Source: Alviniconcha marisindica (Eukaryota; Mollusca; Gastropoda; Provannidae). Taken from it: DNA of 64,000 nucleotides. Under the pieces are notes generated by a model. The model was not told where the DNA came from, ran no database searches, and saw only the letters and a program-made list of their open reading frames with translations. Shown piece by piece: positions 1 to 26,118 of this stretch. Position 1 is the stretch's first letter. Each line of letters begins with the position of its first letter. The DNA lies in contig JABMCL010002254.1 of the NCBI GenBank assembly GCA_018857735.1, positions 1,649,501-1,713,500 on the forward strand, written 5' to 3'. Both the position numbers and the translations under genes were made by a program.

Positions 1-226
1 TCAGTGCTGTTCAAAATTGCAGTCTCCTTTGTGACTGTAATATTTTGTCAGTGCTGTCAAAATTGCAGTCTCCTTTGTGGACTGTAATATTTTGTCAGTG
101 CTGTTCAAAATTGCAGTCTCCTTTGTGGACTGTAATATTTTGTCAGTGCTGTTCAAAATTGCAGTCTCCTTTGTGGACTGTAATATTTTGTCAGTGCTGT
201 TCAAAACGCTGCAAATTGTTCCCTGC
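1..226. repeat. Minisatellite, ~49-bp unit
   Basis: About four and a half near-identical copies of a ~49-bp unit containing cagtgctgttcaaaattgca followed by a thymine-rich stretch and ggactgtaatattttg. Reading frames on both strands through it are products of the repeat. The array is cut by the left window edge, so its full length is unknown. Confidence 0.9.
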
Positions 227-333
227 AGGTGTCTGTCAGTCCACAGAAAATAAGTGCAGACTGGATTTGCTGTTACATGTGGATGGATGTTAGTGGCATT
301 GAAGACAGGGTTGTACTGAGCACTGCAAATGTC

Positions 334-441
334 AGTAGCATTGCAGATTGACTTGTGTTTGTTATTACAGGTGATACTATTAGAGCAAGTAGCATTGCAG
401 ATTGACTTGTGTTTGTTATTACAGATGATACTATTAGAGCA
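334..441. repeat. Two-copy tandem duplication, 54 bp
   Basis: Two adjacent copies, starting at 334 and 388, share agtagcattgcagattgact and a following thymine-rich part that ends in attacag. The copies differ at very few positions, so the duplication looks recent. No gene was recognised around it. Confidence 0.85.
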
Positions 442-645
442 CAGCATCCCATTTCTTTATCTACAGTCAGCCTTGCGGAGTCTGAAGGGGTTTGGTTGTC
501 ATGCACAGTGTGAAGAGTCGGTGGAAGTGCACAGGCCACTTTTGCTGTTACAGCTCAGCATCCTGCAGTTCCCACATGAGACATAAGAGTGTTAATGCGT
601 ATTGACTTACGACAGGATTTGTTCAGCCTTGGGTACCCCTGTGTG

Positions 646-1064
646 GTTAACAGGATGTTCATTCTGTCATTGACAGGATGTTCATCTTGATGTAATCCCG
701 TGCCATTGTCAGGTATTCACCTTGAGCCGTGAGGTGACACTGTGCAGTTGGCCGGATGTTCATCTTGAGGTAACCCTGTGTGGTTGACGGGGTATTCATC
801 TTGAGGTAACCCTGTGTGGTTGACGGGGTATTCATCTTGAGGTAACCCTGTGTGGTTGATTGGATATTCATCTTGAGGTAACCCTGTGTGGTTTGGATGA
901 TGTTCATTGAGGTAACCCTGGAGCTGACAGGATGCTTATTTAACTATGTGTGGTTGGCAGGTAGTTCACTAGAGGTAACCCTGTGCGGTTGACAGGATGT
1001 TCATCCTGAGGTAGCCCTGTGTGGTTGACAGGATGTTCATCCTGAGGTAGCCCTGTGTGGTTGA
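646..1064. repeat. Minisatellite, ~36-40-bp unit
   Basis: Roughly ten diverged copies of a unit built on ggtaaccctgtgtggttga followed by caggatgttcatcttga. Unit length varies and the end copies are degraded, which points to an older array than the one at the left edge. Confidence 0.85.
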
Positions 1065-1173
1065 TGGGAAGACCATTTTAGGTGCCTTGTGCAGTGGACA
1101 GGATGTTAAAATGTAGTGACTATGTTAACCCACCTCCAGCCCCACCCTGCTTTCTCTCCACATGTAATAGATT

Positions 1174-1233
1174 GCCCTGATGTAGCTGTACTGGTTGACT
1201 TGGGGGTAAAACACCAAGTTACTTACTTACTTC
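1174..1233 (+). mobile_element. Short dispersed element, family A, copy 1
   Basis: A ~60-bp sequence begins with gccctga, contains ggttgact then a G-rich run and gtaaaacaccaa, and ends in repeated actt. Two further copies lie at 5531 and 24356 in the same orientation with the same start and end, so this is a dispersed element rather than a tandem repeat. The shape (fixed body plus short simple tail) suggests a SINE or the 3' end of a LINE. I associate similar sequences with gastropod genomes, but this was not checked against a library. Confidence 0.65.
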
Positions 1234-1424
1234 ACATCTAGTGACTGTCAGTGCCTGATGCCTCCTTCCTGCCAGCTTGTGTCCCAAGAGGTGGTGGCAA
1301 GAGCAGAGCCCAGAAGGGTCGGAGAGGGCACTGGGGCTGTGGCTGCTGTGTCATCCCAGCAGTCATTCTGACGTTGGCCCTCATGTCATCCCTGTCAGCA
1401 TTCGCACTAGTGGACCATTCTTAC

Positions 1425-1547
1425 TCAGCAAGGGCATGGCCAGTCGCTAGATGGAAAGGGAGTCTGAGTGTGCAGAACTGACAGGAGTGTAGAGACTTTG
1501 TCATCTGCGCTGTAGCCTTCACTCCCAAGCCTTGCTTTCGATCTCGG
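1425..1547 (-). CDS. Candidate terminal exon of an unknown gene
   Basis: On the - strand an acceptor-like ggtctggcag at 1548-1557 is followed by 40 open codons and a stop at 1425-1427. It opens in phase 0, matching the phase in which the candidate upstream exon at 1828..2056 ends. The product would be a polar tail rich in S, K, D and P. The acceptor has only a weak pyrimidine tract, and no family is recognised. It may equally be a chance open frame. Confidence 0.25.
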   Translation of the reverse strand, partial: PRSKARLGSEGYSADDKVSTLLSVLHTQTPFPSSDWPCPC

Positions 1548-1827
1548 CTGCCAGACCCTGGGAATGGTCCCTTGCTGATGGCTGAGCCACCGCAGTGTCC
1601 GTGAACTGCAAATATGAGTGTGCACGGCCATGTTTATGTCATACCTTTCTGAGCCCCGTACACAGAAGCGCCGGCGGTGCAGTCATTGGCTTCCAGTGCT
1701 GCGCCAACCGACAGAGAGAAAAAAGTTTACATGGTTTTGGTAGAAAGGAAAAAATAAGCACCAGGATGGTTGCATTTTGCATTTGTTATTGCCACCTTGG
1801 AATAAAGAATGCAGATTGGGAGCTTAC

Positions 1828-2056
1828 CTCAATATATTCAGCTCCGTTCAGTCCAGTGACGCTGTAGGCATTGCGCCAGGGGCGGTTCCATGGTGACGCA
1901 CGGACACAAGTAGAAAAGGTGTAGCAGTTAGTATAGTGCACGTTAAGTATACAGCTACAGCCTAAGGTGCCCAGGAAAATGCCGACATAGCTGCCAGGCT
2001 TGCTCTGGCTCCAACACTTCTGCACCTCCAGATGGGATTGTAAATATGTTCCAGAA
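1828..2056 (-). CDS. Candidate internal exon of an unknown membrane protein
   Basis: A - strand open frame ends at a strong donor, GAG|gtaagc (1822-1827). The translated segment is Cys/Trp/Tyr-rich, holds a hydrophobic run (SYVGIFLGTLGCSCIL) and then CVRASPWNRPWRNAYSVTGL. Most third positions are C or G, as expected for a real exon, unlike the repeat-derived frames nearby. The 5' boundary is uncertain (ttag at 2057-2060 is one choice). I do not recognise the family; if real it looks like a transmembrane protein with the terminal exon at 1425..1547. Confidence 0.35.
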
Positions 2057-2097
2057 CTAAATGGCACATGAAGTCATAAAAATGTCGAGGGTTAACC

Positions 2098-2180
2098 CCC
2101 CCCCCCCCCCCCCCCCCTCCCACCTCCCCTTTGTATTTTAACTCATCTTTTTTTTTTAAGGGGGGGAGGGGGGGGGCAGT
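2098..2180. repeat. polyC, polyT and polyG low-complexity tracts
   Basis: A C run at 2098-2117 is followed by a T run and then a G run at 2161-2177. Such homopolymers recur through the window (5449, 7127, 8837, 19669, 25441, 41171, 51954, 54518, 57693, 58748, 59718, 59845 and 62297) and their exact lengths are likely to be assembly-uncertain. Confidence 0.85.
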
Positions 2181-4340
2181 GTTTGTGGTTTAAAACCGGT
2201 AGGACTTGTGTACAGTGTAAATGAACTGTATAGCGGCATTGTGTCCCTGGGTGTGTAGCTGCAGTCTTTCAGTTCCATTGGTCTGTCTGAGCAAGGGGGA
2301 CAATTAGGCTTGGGAGGTCCAAAGCAAGTGGGGCTTGTTTCCACTTCAGTCTCTGTGGCGTTTTTTTGTTTGTTTTGTTCACAGTGATGGAGCTGGTATG
2401 CATTTGGACTGCAGTTCACAATCACTTCTTTGGATTCAAGAGGGAAAACTTGCTTTCAGAAAGACAACTTGTTGAAATCTGTACGCTTCACAACTGATTT
2501 GCTTCACCTTCTTGGTAGTTCCAGTCTCGATGCATGTGTGTGAGAGACGTTAGGAGAGAGAAAGATTCACTGACCCTTAATACGCTAGAATAAAGATTTT
2601 AGCTGGAGGCTGTCTTACAGTCTGACTTGCTGAAACTACAAGGTTAAATAAGCATGCAAGATGGTGATGCAGACAAAATGACAAGAAAGCAGGAGCCATT
2701 TCTTGAGATCCACCTTCTCTCTTTGCTGAAACTTATTTCAACACAATCTTTAACCTATGTAGGAGGTATATTTTATTTTTGTTTTGTATAATTTTTAGTT
2801 TCAAACTGGGAGTGTGTGATCATGTCTGTGAGAGACAGACAGACAGAGGGTGTGTATCTGTGTTTCATTCAGACTGAATGCATTGCACGAAAACTAAAAC
2901 CTTACATTTGCCAGGGTCCTAAGCGAAAAGAATCAGGCTTTGATGACTGTGGTATGTCCAGCACTGTGGATGTTGTGCACACAGTTGACAAGTTCCATGG
3001 CAAGGGCAGTGTAGTTACCGCCTCTCCTCCCTTGGAGCGCTCCTTGCAGTGGTCCTTCAGCTAGCTCCACTTGGAGTCCGCCGCACACAACAGGGACTGG
3101 GTGAAACCCAGCCTGGACTGGACAGGCCGGTTCATTCCGGTAGTCAGATACAGTCCATGTCCACAGACAAATCACTAACCTTCCATCGGCATGACCATTC
3201 ACCCTATACATTGACAGTGTTGATACTCTTGAGTGTGTGTGTGTGTGTGGTGTTGTCTCCACTTTGTTAAGTTCCGCTTCAGAGATTGTCAAAACCACAT
3301 CAGCTGAACTCTTAGATTTCAGTGATTGTTTTTTTTGTTTTTTTTTTTTAAGAAGAGACAGCTGAGGGTGGGTTTCAGTATTTTAATTCTGTTGGTCGTA
3401 TGTTTTTATTAATTTTCGGATTTCTTCCATTTTTTTCCAATGTGGCTGTGATCTGTTTTAAATTATGTGTATAGACCACAGAAAATGTTAATTCAGGTTA
3501 TAGTATTTATAGGGGATGTTTAACATTTCTGTATTTTGTTTTGATATAAAGGATTGTAGAGGAGTTGTGGATTGTTTGAAAGAGAGATAGAGAGAATGTA
3601 TTTCACAATTGTACATTAGTATGTGATGCTTAAAAATGCAACCACTGACAGCTTCGTTTTTGTTTTTTGTTTTCTGTCTTTAATACTTTTTATTGATGTA
3701 TGAAACAGTAAATGAAATGGTCACTGGTCTCCGTTCTGTTTTCGCTTTGTCATTTTCCATGATGTTTCATGTGATGTTTAAAGAAGCAGTCACCAGCAGC
3801 TCTGTCATTGGGCTTGTCTTTGTCCCAGCCAACGTCCCTGCTGATTGAGAACCTCCCCTTCGTCTCCCACTGGCAGTGGCCACAAGTGCCATTTGGCTTA
3901 GTCCCATACAATTCTGCATTTTCTCAGTGTCGCCATGCCACTGGCTCCTATAGGGCTCTCCTTAACAAAGTTGGACGTGGGGTCTAAACGTGTGCATCGG
4001 TCATGGTGCGTGCTGCGCGCACGGAGACGAGACAGGAAGTGACGAGTGTGCACAAGTGTTGTCTCGGAAGTGAAGAACGGTTCTCCGTCGTGTTGTGGCC
4101 GGGAGTGGGACCGGTGGCAGTCCAGCGCATTGGCCAACCAGCCACAAGCTCCTCACCTGTCCTGGCTGCTTGGAGCCGTTGGGCCCAGAGGCACATTGAC
4201 GTGCAGGCTAACATCAGTACGAATGCACCCAGTAATCTGGATGATTATTGTTGTGAGGGCTGTTAGAATTGTGGGGTGAATATAGTTTATTGTTGTGAGT
4301 ACTGTTAAAATTGTGGGGTGCAGATCTGTTCTTTAGGCAG
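2181..4340. other. Mostly single-copy sequence, no gene recognised
   Basis: AT-rich, largely non-repetitive sequence with one short (GT)n at 3233-3250. A pyrimidine-rich tract ending in cacag at 2384 is followed by a ~36-codon open stretch, but nothing recognisable is encoded. The patch at 3780-4260 is richer in GC and CpG and open in several frames on both strands; no protein family was recognised. Confidence 0.5.
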
Positions 4341-4344
4341 AAGG

Positions 4345-4865
4345 TTCGCTGCAGTTGTCTGTGTGAAGGCCGAGTTGTCTGTGTGAAGGCAGAATTGTCT
4401 ATGTGAAGGCCGAAGGCCGAGTTGTCTGTGTAGAGGCCAAGTTGTCTGTGTGAAGGCCGAATTGTCTGTGTGAAGGCTGAGTTGTCTCTGTGAAAGCAGT
4501 TGTTTGTGTGAAGGCAGAATTGTCTGTGTGTGTGTGAAGGCCAAGTTGTCTGTGTGAAGGCCGAGTTGTGCGTGTGAAGGCCGAACTGTCTGTGTGAAGG
4601 CCGAGTTGTGTGTGTGTGAAGGCAGAGCTGTCTGTGTGAAGGCCGAGTTGTGTGTGTGAAGGCCGAGTTGTGTGTGTGATGGCCGAGTTGTGTGTGTGAA
4701 GGCAGAGCTGTCTGTGTGAAGGCCGAGTTGTCTGTGTGAAGGCCGAGTTGTCTGTGTGTGAAGGCAGAGCTGTCTGTGTGAAGGCCGAGTTGTCTGTGTG
4801 AAGGCAGAGTTGTCTGTGTGTGAAGGCAGAGTTGTCTGTGTGTGAAGGCAGAGTTGTCTGTGACC
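4345..4865. repeat. Minisatellite, ~20-24-bp unit
   Basis: About 24 copies of a unit based on gtgaaggccgagttgtctgt, with variants carrying cagag instead of ccgag and extra gt dinucleotides. The long - strand open frames across it are simply the repeat read in three frames, so no gene is called. Confidence 0.92.
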
Positions 4866-5530
4866 CAACGTGCTGGACCGTAATTAGTGGCATGGCTCGG
4901 CTCCCGGTAGAGGCAGGGTGAGGAACTTGTTTTACCCAATCAGCACATGCAGGCGTCAATACCCGTCTTGCTTTTACTGCCTAAAAGTTGTGCACTTCAT
5001 CCGGTTAGCAGTGGTCTGTTAGGTACTGATGCTACACTTTACAAGTTTGGGGTTTTTCTATTGGCCATCTTGATGTACAGCCTCATATCTCTTTATGATG
5101 TCTGGTTCCAGAGATTTGCACAACACAGATTCGTGGAAAAAGCAAGATAGATATTGAATTTGAACGCCCACAAAGCACAATTCAAAGGAAGATCAGCTGG
5201 TGAAGGCATCTTTAAAATCGGACCTATGTGTTATTACCATGTACGTGTACCGCTTGTTACCTTCCTTCCTGTGTGCACCCCCCACCCCCACCCCCCCACC
5301 TCCCCACCCACCCACTCCGCAGTTAAGTGATATGTTATAAGTGACCTTTTCCGCTTTTGTCTGAAAAAGCATGTTGTTTACGTGTTCTGCTTGTCCTGTG
5401 TGCCCGTCTTCCCTTTCCCACAGTTCAGTGATGTTATGAGACCCCCACCCCCACCCCCACCCCCCGCCACCGTTTTTCCTTCTTCTTTTTTCTGACGTGT
5501 AACTTGCGTGTTCAGTTTGTTAGTTTGCTG

Positions 5531-5583
5531 GCCCTGAAATAACGTATCGGTTGACTGGGCGTAAAACAGCAAGTTACTTGTTA
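5531..5583 (+). mobile_element. Short dispersed element, family A, copy 2
   Basis: It starts gccctga, contains cggttgactgggcgtaaaac and ends agttacttgtta. It aligns from end to end with copies 1 and 3. The flanks (5260-5780) hold diverged repeats with ttcagtgatgttatgag-like and cccccac stretches, and no gene. Confidence 0.65.
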
Positions 5584-6020
5584 GTTTGCTTTCTGCCCAT
5601 CTTTGTCCTGCTACCCCCGCCCCACAGTTCTTTGATGTTGTAAGTGACCCCCTGCCCTCCTGTTTGACGTGTTTACATATGTTCAGCTGGTTACATTGCC
5701 ATCTGCCCCGTCGTCCCTCCCTTTTCCCACAGTTCAGTGATGGTATAAGTGACCTTCCCCCCTTTTGTCTCAAGTGCGTGTCGATTGTGTTTTGGACAAG
5801 ATGAACATGATGTGCTGCATTTATGTGACACTATAATAATTATTATCATTTTTATGATTCACACATCTACGGATCATGTTCACGGACAAGCCTGTTACCG
5901 AATAAAGAGTATCATGAATGTAACAACCTGCGGGCTGCTGTCTGGTGTGGGTAGGAGTGCTTGCTGTGTGGCTGGAATCTCGGCTTGGTGACGGTGTACA
6001 TGGTTCTTCACTACCCCTCT

Positions 6021-6058
6021 CTCTCTCACGCACGCACGCACGCACGCACACACACGCA

Positions 6059-6089
<31 letters not shown>

Positions 6090-6192
6090 TTTCAAGCACG
6101 CACGCACACACACCCCACACACGCACACATACACACACACACACACTCTCACACACACACACGCACACAAACACTACGCACGCATTCACTCT

Positions 6193-6245
<53 letters not shown>

Positions 6246-6316
6246 CTCTCGCGCGCACATACACATTCACTCACGCGCGCGCACATACACATTCACTCAC
6301 GCGCGCGCACACACTG
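6021..6316. repeat. Compound microsatellite (CA)n, (CT)n, (CGCA)n
   Basis: Runs of gcac/acac, then pure (CT)n at 6189-6242, then a gcgcgcacatacacattcac unit repeated. All long frames here translate to dipeptide repeats and are not genes. Confidence 0.95.
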
Positions 6317-6569
6317 AACATGAGCGCACACAGTTACCTCTCGCTCAGTCACACAGTCACTCTATCACACATGCATTCACTCGTAGCATGTTTGCCTACT
6401 TTGCTATTTTTCCGTGGATAACTCCTCCTGGCTGGATGCAGGTTTGATCAGACTGCAGTCGTTTCAGTTGGTGTGGCCGACGCGTACTCCCTACACTGGA
6501 GAAGGCCGAGGTAGAGAGGTGAGACGTTGATTGACTGACTGGAGTAGCAGCTATTGCACGCCTCGCCCC

Positions 6570-6765
6570 TAGTGCTGTTCACACACGTACGCACACGCAA
6601 AGACGCCCCACCCACCCACACACGTACGCACACACAAATACGTCCCACCCACCCACACACGTACGCACACGCAAACACGCCCCACCACCCCCACACACGT
6701 ACGCACACACAAACACGCCCTACCCACCCGCACTGATAAGTACGCACACGCAAACACGCCCCACG

Positions 6766-6836
<71 letters not shown>
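6570..6836. repeat. Minisatellite (~36-38 bp) followed by (GT)n
   Basis: Five copies of a unit based on acacacgtacgcacacgcaa plus a CCCACCCAC stretch run to about 6765, followed by a (GT)n run at 6769-6837. The minisatellite appears to have grown out of simple CA-rich sequence. Confidence 0.9.
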
Positions 6837-6838
<2 letters not shown>

Positions 6839-6902
6839 TCAGTGTGTGCGTGTTTCTCCTTAAACTGGTTCAAGCACCCCCAATAATAAGACACCGCACT
6901 TA

Positions 6903-7410
6903 AAATAATAATAATAATAAATGCATTTCTAATGCGCCGAATCCCTGTATGACTATACATGTGTGAGGTTCAAAGCGCTATACATCAAACATTACAACAC
7001 TACACAGACTAATTGAATAATGCATTCCATATATCACTCTATTCCTCCCCCTCCCCTGCACCCACCCACGCGCGCACGCACACCCACCCACCCACACCAC
7101 ACATACAGTCTCGCAACCCCTCGCTCCCCCCCCCCCCCTCCCCCATCCAATCTCTCGACAGCTTCCATCCCCCGAAAAGAAGACGTCAGCAGCAAAATCA
7201 AGACAGTTAAATCAAGTACAGCATCCAGTGCCTGTGAAAGGGTTAGTTAGCTCAGTAGGCACAAGTAAAGAGAACAGTTTCAAGAGAAGTTGTGAACTGT
7301 GAGAGAGAACTGCAGTGTCGGATGTGAGCAGGAAGGTTGTTCCAGACAAGGGGAGCCTGAACACAGAACGACTGGTAACCAAAGCCCTTAAGTTTCCATC
7401 TTGCACAAGA
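6903..7410 (-). mobile_element. 5'-truncated non-LTR retrotransposon (CR1/L2-like) 3' end
   Basis: Read on the - strand, 7380 to 7252 encodes the typical C-terminal tail of a CR1/L2-type LINE reverse transcriptase protein: QSFCVQAPLVWNNLPAHIRH, then SSLSQFTTSLETVLFT, then a stop at 7252. After a 3' UTR containing agcgctttgaacctcac, the element ends in a (TTA)n tail at 6903-6920. Only about 0.5 kb remains, so it is a dead, 5'-truncated copy. The polyT/polyA tract at 7416-7440 lies just 5' of it. Family assignment is from the recognised tail motif, not a search. Confidence 0.75.
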
Positions 7411-7509
7411 AAGAGTTTTTTTTTTTTTTTTTTTTTTTTTCAATTGAACAAAATTGCATTAAAAAAAAAAAACTCGCAAAATTCAAAACTTATAAACAAC
7501 AACAACAAC

Positions 7510-7510
7510 G

Positions 7511-7579
<69 letters not shown>

Positions 7580-7718
7580 CACACACAGCACCACGACACA
7601 CAACGCAGCACACACACATATACATGCAGCGCCGCTCACGACGAACCACGTGCACACAGCGCACCGCCGCAACACACACACACACCACAACCACACCACT
7701 ACAACCACACTACACACC

Positions 7719-7753
<35 letters not shown>

Positions 7754-7763
7754 CACACACACA

Positions 7764-7821
<58 letters not shown>
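7510..7821. repeat. Long interrupted (CA)n microsatellite
   Basis: Three long (CA)n blocks are separated by a ~110-bp CG-containing spacer at 7585-7695. Frames translate to T/H or V/C dipeptides. Confidence 0.97.
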
Positions 7822-7823
<2 letters not shown>

Positions 7824-7994
7824 CGAATTGGCACAGAGAGAGAGGGAGAGACAGACAGAAATCAGTTGAACTCGCTATGATCGTAAATGTCTCACTGAAG
7901 TGGGTAAAATAATAATAATAATAATTTAAAAAATCTGAAAGAAAGAAGGCCTTTTTGACGTAGCGGCTACCTGCATGGTTCTCCCGGCAGTGAC

Positions 7995-8165
7995 CCAATT
8001 TCGGCCGCGCCGGTTGAACGCCTCGCGCCTATTGTCTTTGGTGTGGCCACAGGTGTGCTGCGTGGCGTGATTTCAGCCGGCGGGAAAATCGATGAAGAAA
8101 GTACAGTACCGTCTGCGTCTTTTGACGTCATTAGTCGTCAGCTGGATGCTCAGTGTGGCTTAAAC
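7995..8165. promoter_or_regulatory. CpG-rich patch with CRE and E2F-like sites
   Basis: A short stretch much richer in CpG than its surroundings carries the full CRE palindrome TGACGTCA at 8123-8130 and an E2F-like GGCGGGAAAA at 8079-8088. It lies 2.7 kb upstream of the LC3 start codon on the same strand, so it could be a distal promoter or enhancer, or the start of a non-coding first exon. Only the motifs are seen; the function is inferred. Confidence 0.3.
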
Positions 8166-8205
8166 CGGGCCACTTGGATTTTATGAAGCTGCACACTCAA
8201 ACCGT

Positions 8206-8212
8206 TGTGTGT

Positions 8213-8293
<81 letters not shown>

Positions 8294-8334
8294 TGTGTGT
8301 CAGTGTGTGTAAGTGTGGTGTGTGTGTGTGTGAT

Positions 8335-8413
<79 letters not shown>

Positions 8414-8417
8414 AGTG

Positions 8418-8482
<65 letters not shown>
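8206..8482. repeat. Long interrupted (GT)n microsatellite
   Basis: About 275 bp of (GT)n, broken by short cagtgtgtaagtgtgg-like and gatgag interruptions. Together with 7510-7821 it makes a pair of long, oppositely oriented CA/GT blocks about 0.4 kb apart. Confidence 0.97.
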
Positions 8483-8483
<1 letters not shown>

Positions 8484-10689
8484 TTCTATCATTTACTTGT
8501 ATCAGTGATCATATCAGTTATGGGAAAATTCACGCACTGATTCAATCACTGACTGATTCATTCCAGATTAATTATTTCAGTATCAACCTATCCATTAGTA
8601 TTTTCTCAAGTTATCGACCAGCCGAACGATTAATACACTTGACTGACAAGAAATATCAGTTTATTAGCCTACTTTCTGACTGAGTGCATGGTGGGATCAG
8701 TTCTGCGAAAAAAAAAAAATCTTCTGTGATGTGACAACTTCCTTTATTATTAATCTATTTCAGCCACGGTTATACCTCATTTGCTTTCAGGTTGTTTTAC
8801 TCAGTCACACTCACAGCAGCACGTACGCCAATACACCCCCCCCCCCCCCCCCATAAGTTCACTGACTGACTTTCGGCTACATGCTGTTTCAAGTCCAAAA
8901 AATCTGGATCTCGGGCAGCTCACGAGACTTGAAATGCCATATGACCAGAGAAAAGCCTGTACCACCGGCCCATGGGAGGTGTCCCCTCACTATGGGTTTT
9001 GGCCAAGTAGAACAGGCTGCATCTCAATCTCCAATCTATGCCTGTCACCGTACTATAAATAGTTCAGCGGTGATCTTCATGTACAAATTTATGTACCTGT
9101 GAAAGACCGTCTCAGCTAAGTGTCCGTCATCTAGAGCAGGAACTTGAAAGGTGTTTCACATGCCGTCTGTCATTGTCGTGTCCATCAAACAAGGTGTCAT
9201 TAAAAGCAGGATAAAAACAGGGCCCTGGATAGCTTACAGGTGGTGAGCGATCCCCTGGGAAAATCCACTAAGCCTTGGTGCTAAAATTAATGAGCTGGCA
9301 GAGTTTGTCAGTCACTATGAGACTGTCTCCTCGAGTCACTCCAGTCGCTCCACTCAACAGAGCTCAAGAGCCGTGTGTGAAAGTCGAGGAGGACGTCCTA
9401 GGCTCCCGTCCCTAATAAACCTACAGTTTCTGTGGACGTAAAGCAACACTTCAACAACAACAACAAACTCCACTCAGCCACCCGTGACAGTTGTGACTGA
9501 TGAAGAATGAGCCGCTGCGATACTGCTCCTTCTTGCTGCCTGGGACTGACTCGGACTTTGAAGTCATGGGGCATTGACTTGTCTCAGTGATGACTGGCTT
9601 GTTTGAGTCACAGCCGTCTTCAAGAGTTGCTGGGCGACTGAGTACTCTGTTGTAGTTCACATCAGTCCAGATGCTGCACTGAGAATGGGCCAGATGCAGC
9701 TGGCATTTCAGTCACTGAGCCAGTGTGGATTGATGGTCTTTCGTAATGCAGTGCAGGCTGCTTGGTTTTGGTCTTGCTTTATTCTCTTCATGTCCCAGCC
9801 CTTTCAGGTCGGGCTCCCACACATGCTACTGTTTCAGTCTCCACATGATCTACATGATGCACAGTCGGGAGGGTGGACCTACGGTCACAGGAGTCATGGA
9901 CAGTAGGCATATCGGCAATTATCTGCTGTACATGCTTGTGGGTGGTCTTATCAGTCAATTAAGGCTGCAGACTGAACTTGGGTGGAGTGACCAGTTAATT
10001 GGTTCCGGTGGCCGGCTGAAAGGCTGCAGCGGCCGCGGGTACTTTCATTAGTGTGAGTAGAACTGACTCACTAGCCATGCAGAACTGATTTCCCACTTTT
10101 GGACCCCGCCGGACCCACTTTCAGGATTTCAACCAAGCAGCTTCAGGCCACCGTCTTGCTGCAGCGTGATGTGTTCCAGTGGAAGAACAAGTTTGCAGAT
10201 TTTGCTGGTGGCCATGCTACACCAACTCAGTTTCAGTTAGCAGTCATCTACTAGTGATGACAAGTTGTCCATTGATTTCACACAGCCGCAGTTTAAATGG
10301 CTGATGTTTCACAGGAGTTGGAACTGGTTTTTCAAGTTTTAGTACATTTTTAAAATTATTATTTCATACTCATGCCCACAACATGTGAAAAACACAAGCA
10401 CATATTTTGACCCTCGTCAAGCTACTGACAGTAACTAACCTTACTGATGTTATTACTAATATTGTCAGTCAGATCGATTGTTCATAGTCCTGTGGGAAAA
10501 TTAGTATAAATAATAGTTATATGTTGTTGTTTTTTTGTTGTTGTTGTTGTTTTTGGGGGGGTGGGGTGGGGGGGGTGGGGGGGCTAATATCACCTCGATG
10601 TGAACAGATATAAAATAAAATATTGATTGAGTAACTAACCTATGACAACCGTGTAAAAACGACAAATTTTCACAGACGACAAATATATT
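8483..10689. other. Single-copy sequence, no gene recognised
   Basis: Mostly unique sequence. A polyC run sits at 8837-8852. Around 9400-9470 a sequence ending in (CAACAA)n after gtggacgtaaagcaacactt looks like the tail of a short retroelement. A G-rich tract lies at 10553-10583. No convincing exon was seen on either strand. Confidence 0.5.
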
Positions 10690-10914
10690 TTTATAGCACA
10701 CTTCTCTCCCTTGATGTTTGTCTCGCTGACCAATCAAACACCGCGAAGTGTATGACGGCATTGTTTTGTTTCGGACACTATCAGTATCGCTGTATCAGAG
10801 TTTGCACTTTGTAGACAGTTAGTCAATCTCACCTGACTTTGCGACTGGAGTAAAGTTAAGCTGTGAACAGTGTTATTTGGAGTTCGTCCACAGATCCCAG
10901 GCTTTTTCGCCATC
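10690..10914 (+). promoter_or_regulatory. MAP1LC3C: Probable LC3 promoter and 5' UTR
   Basis: The 225 bp before the LC3 start codon contain a CCAAT box at 10730-10734 and several CpG-containing words (caccgcgaag, tatgacggca). The start codon context is catcATGC. No clear TATA box is seen at a fixed distance, and the transcription start cannot be placed from sequence alone. Confidence 0.35.

Positions 10915-26118
<15,204 letters not shown>

Noticed and set aside
3780..4270. Unknown gene in the GC-rich patch
   Set aside because: Open frames exist on both strands, but none has convincing splice sites or a recognisable product.
4345..4939. His/Thr-rich - strand protein of 241 residues
   Set aside because: It is a ~22-bp minisatellite open in three frames of one strand.
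8153..8683. Val/Cys dipeptide open frame of 176 codons
   Set aside because: Pure (GT)n translation. The same applies to the T/H and V/C frames at 7315-7880.
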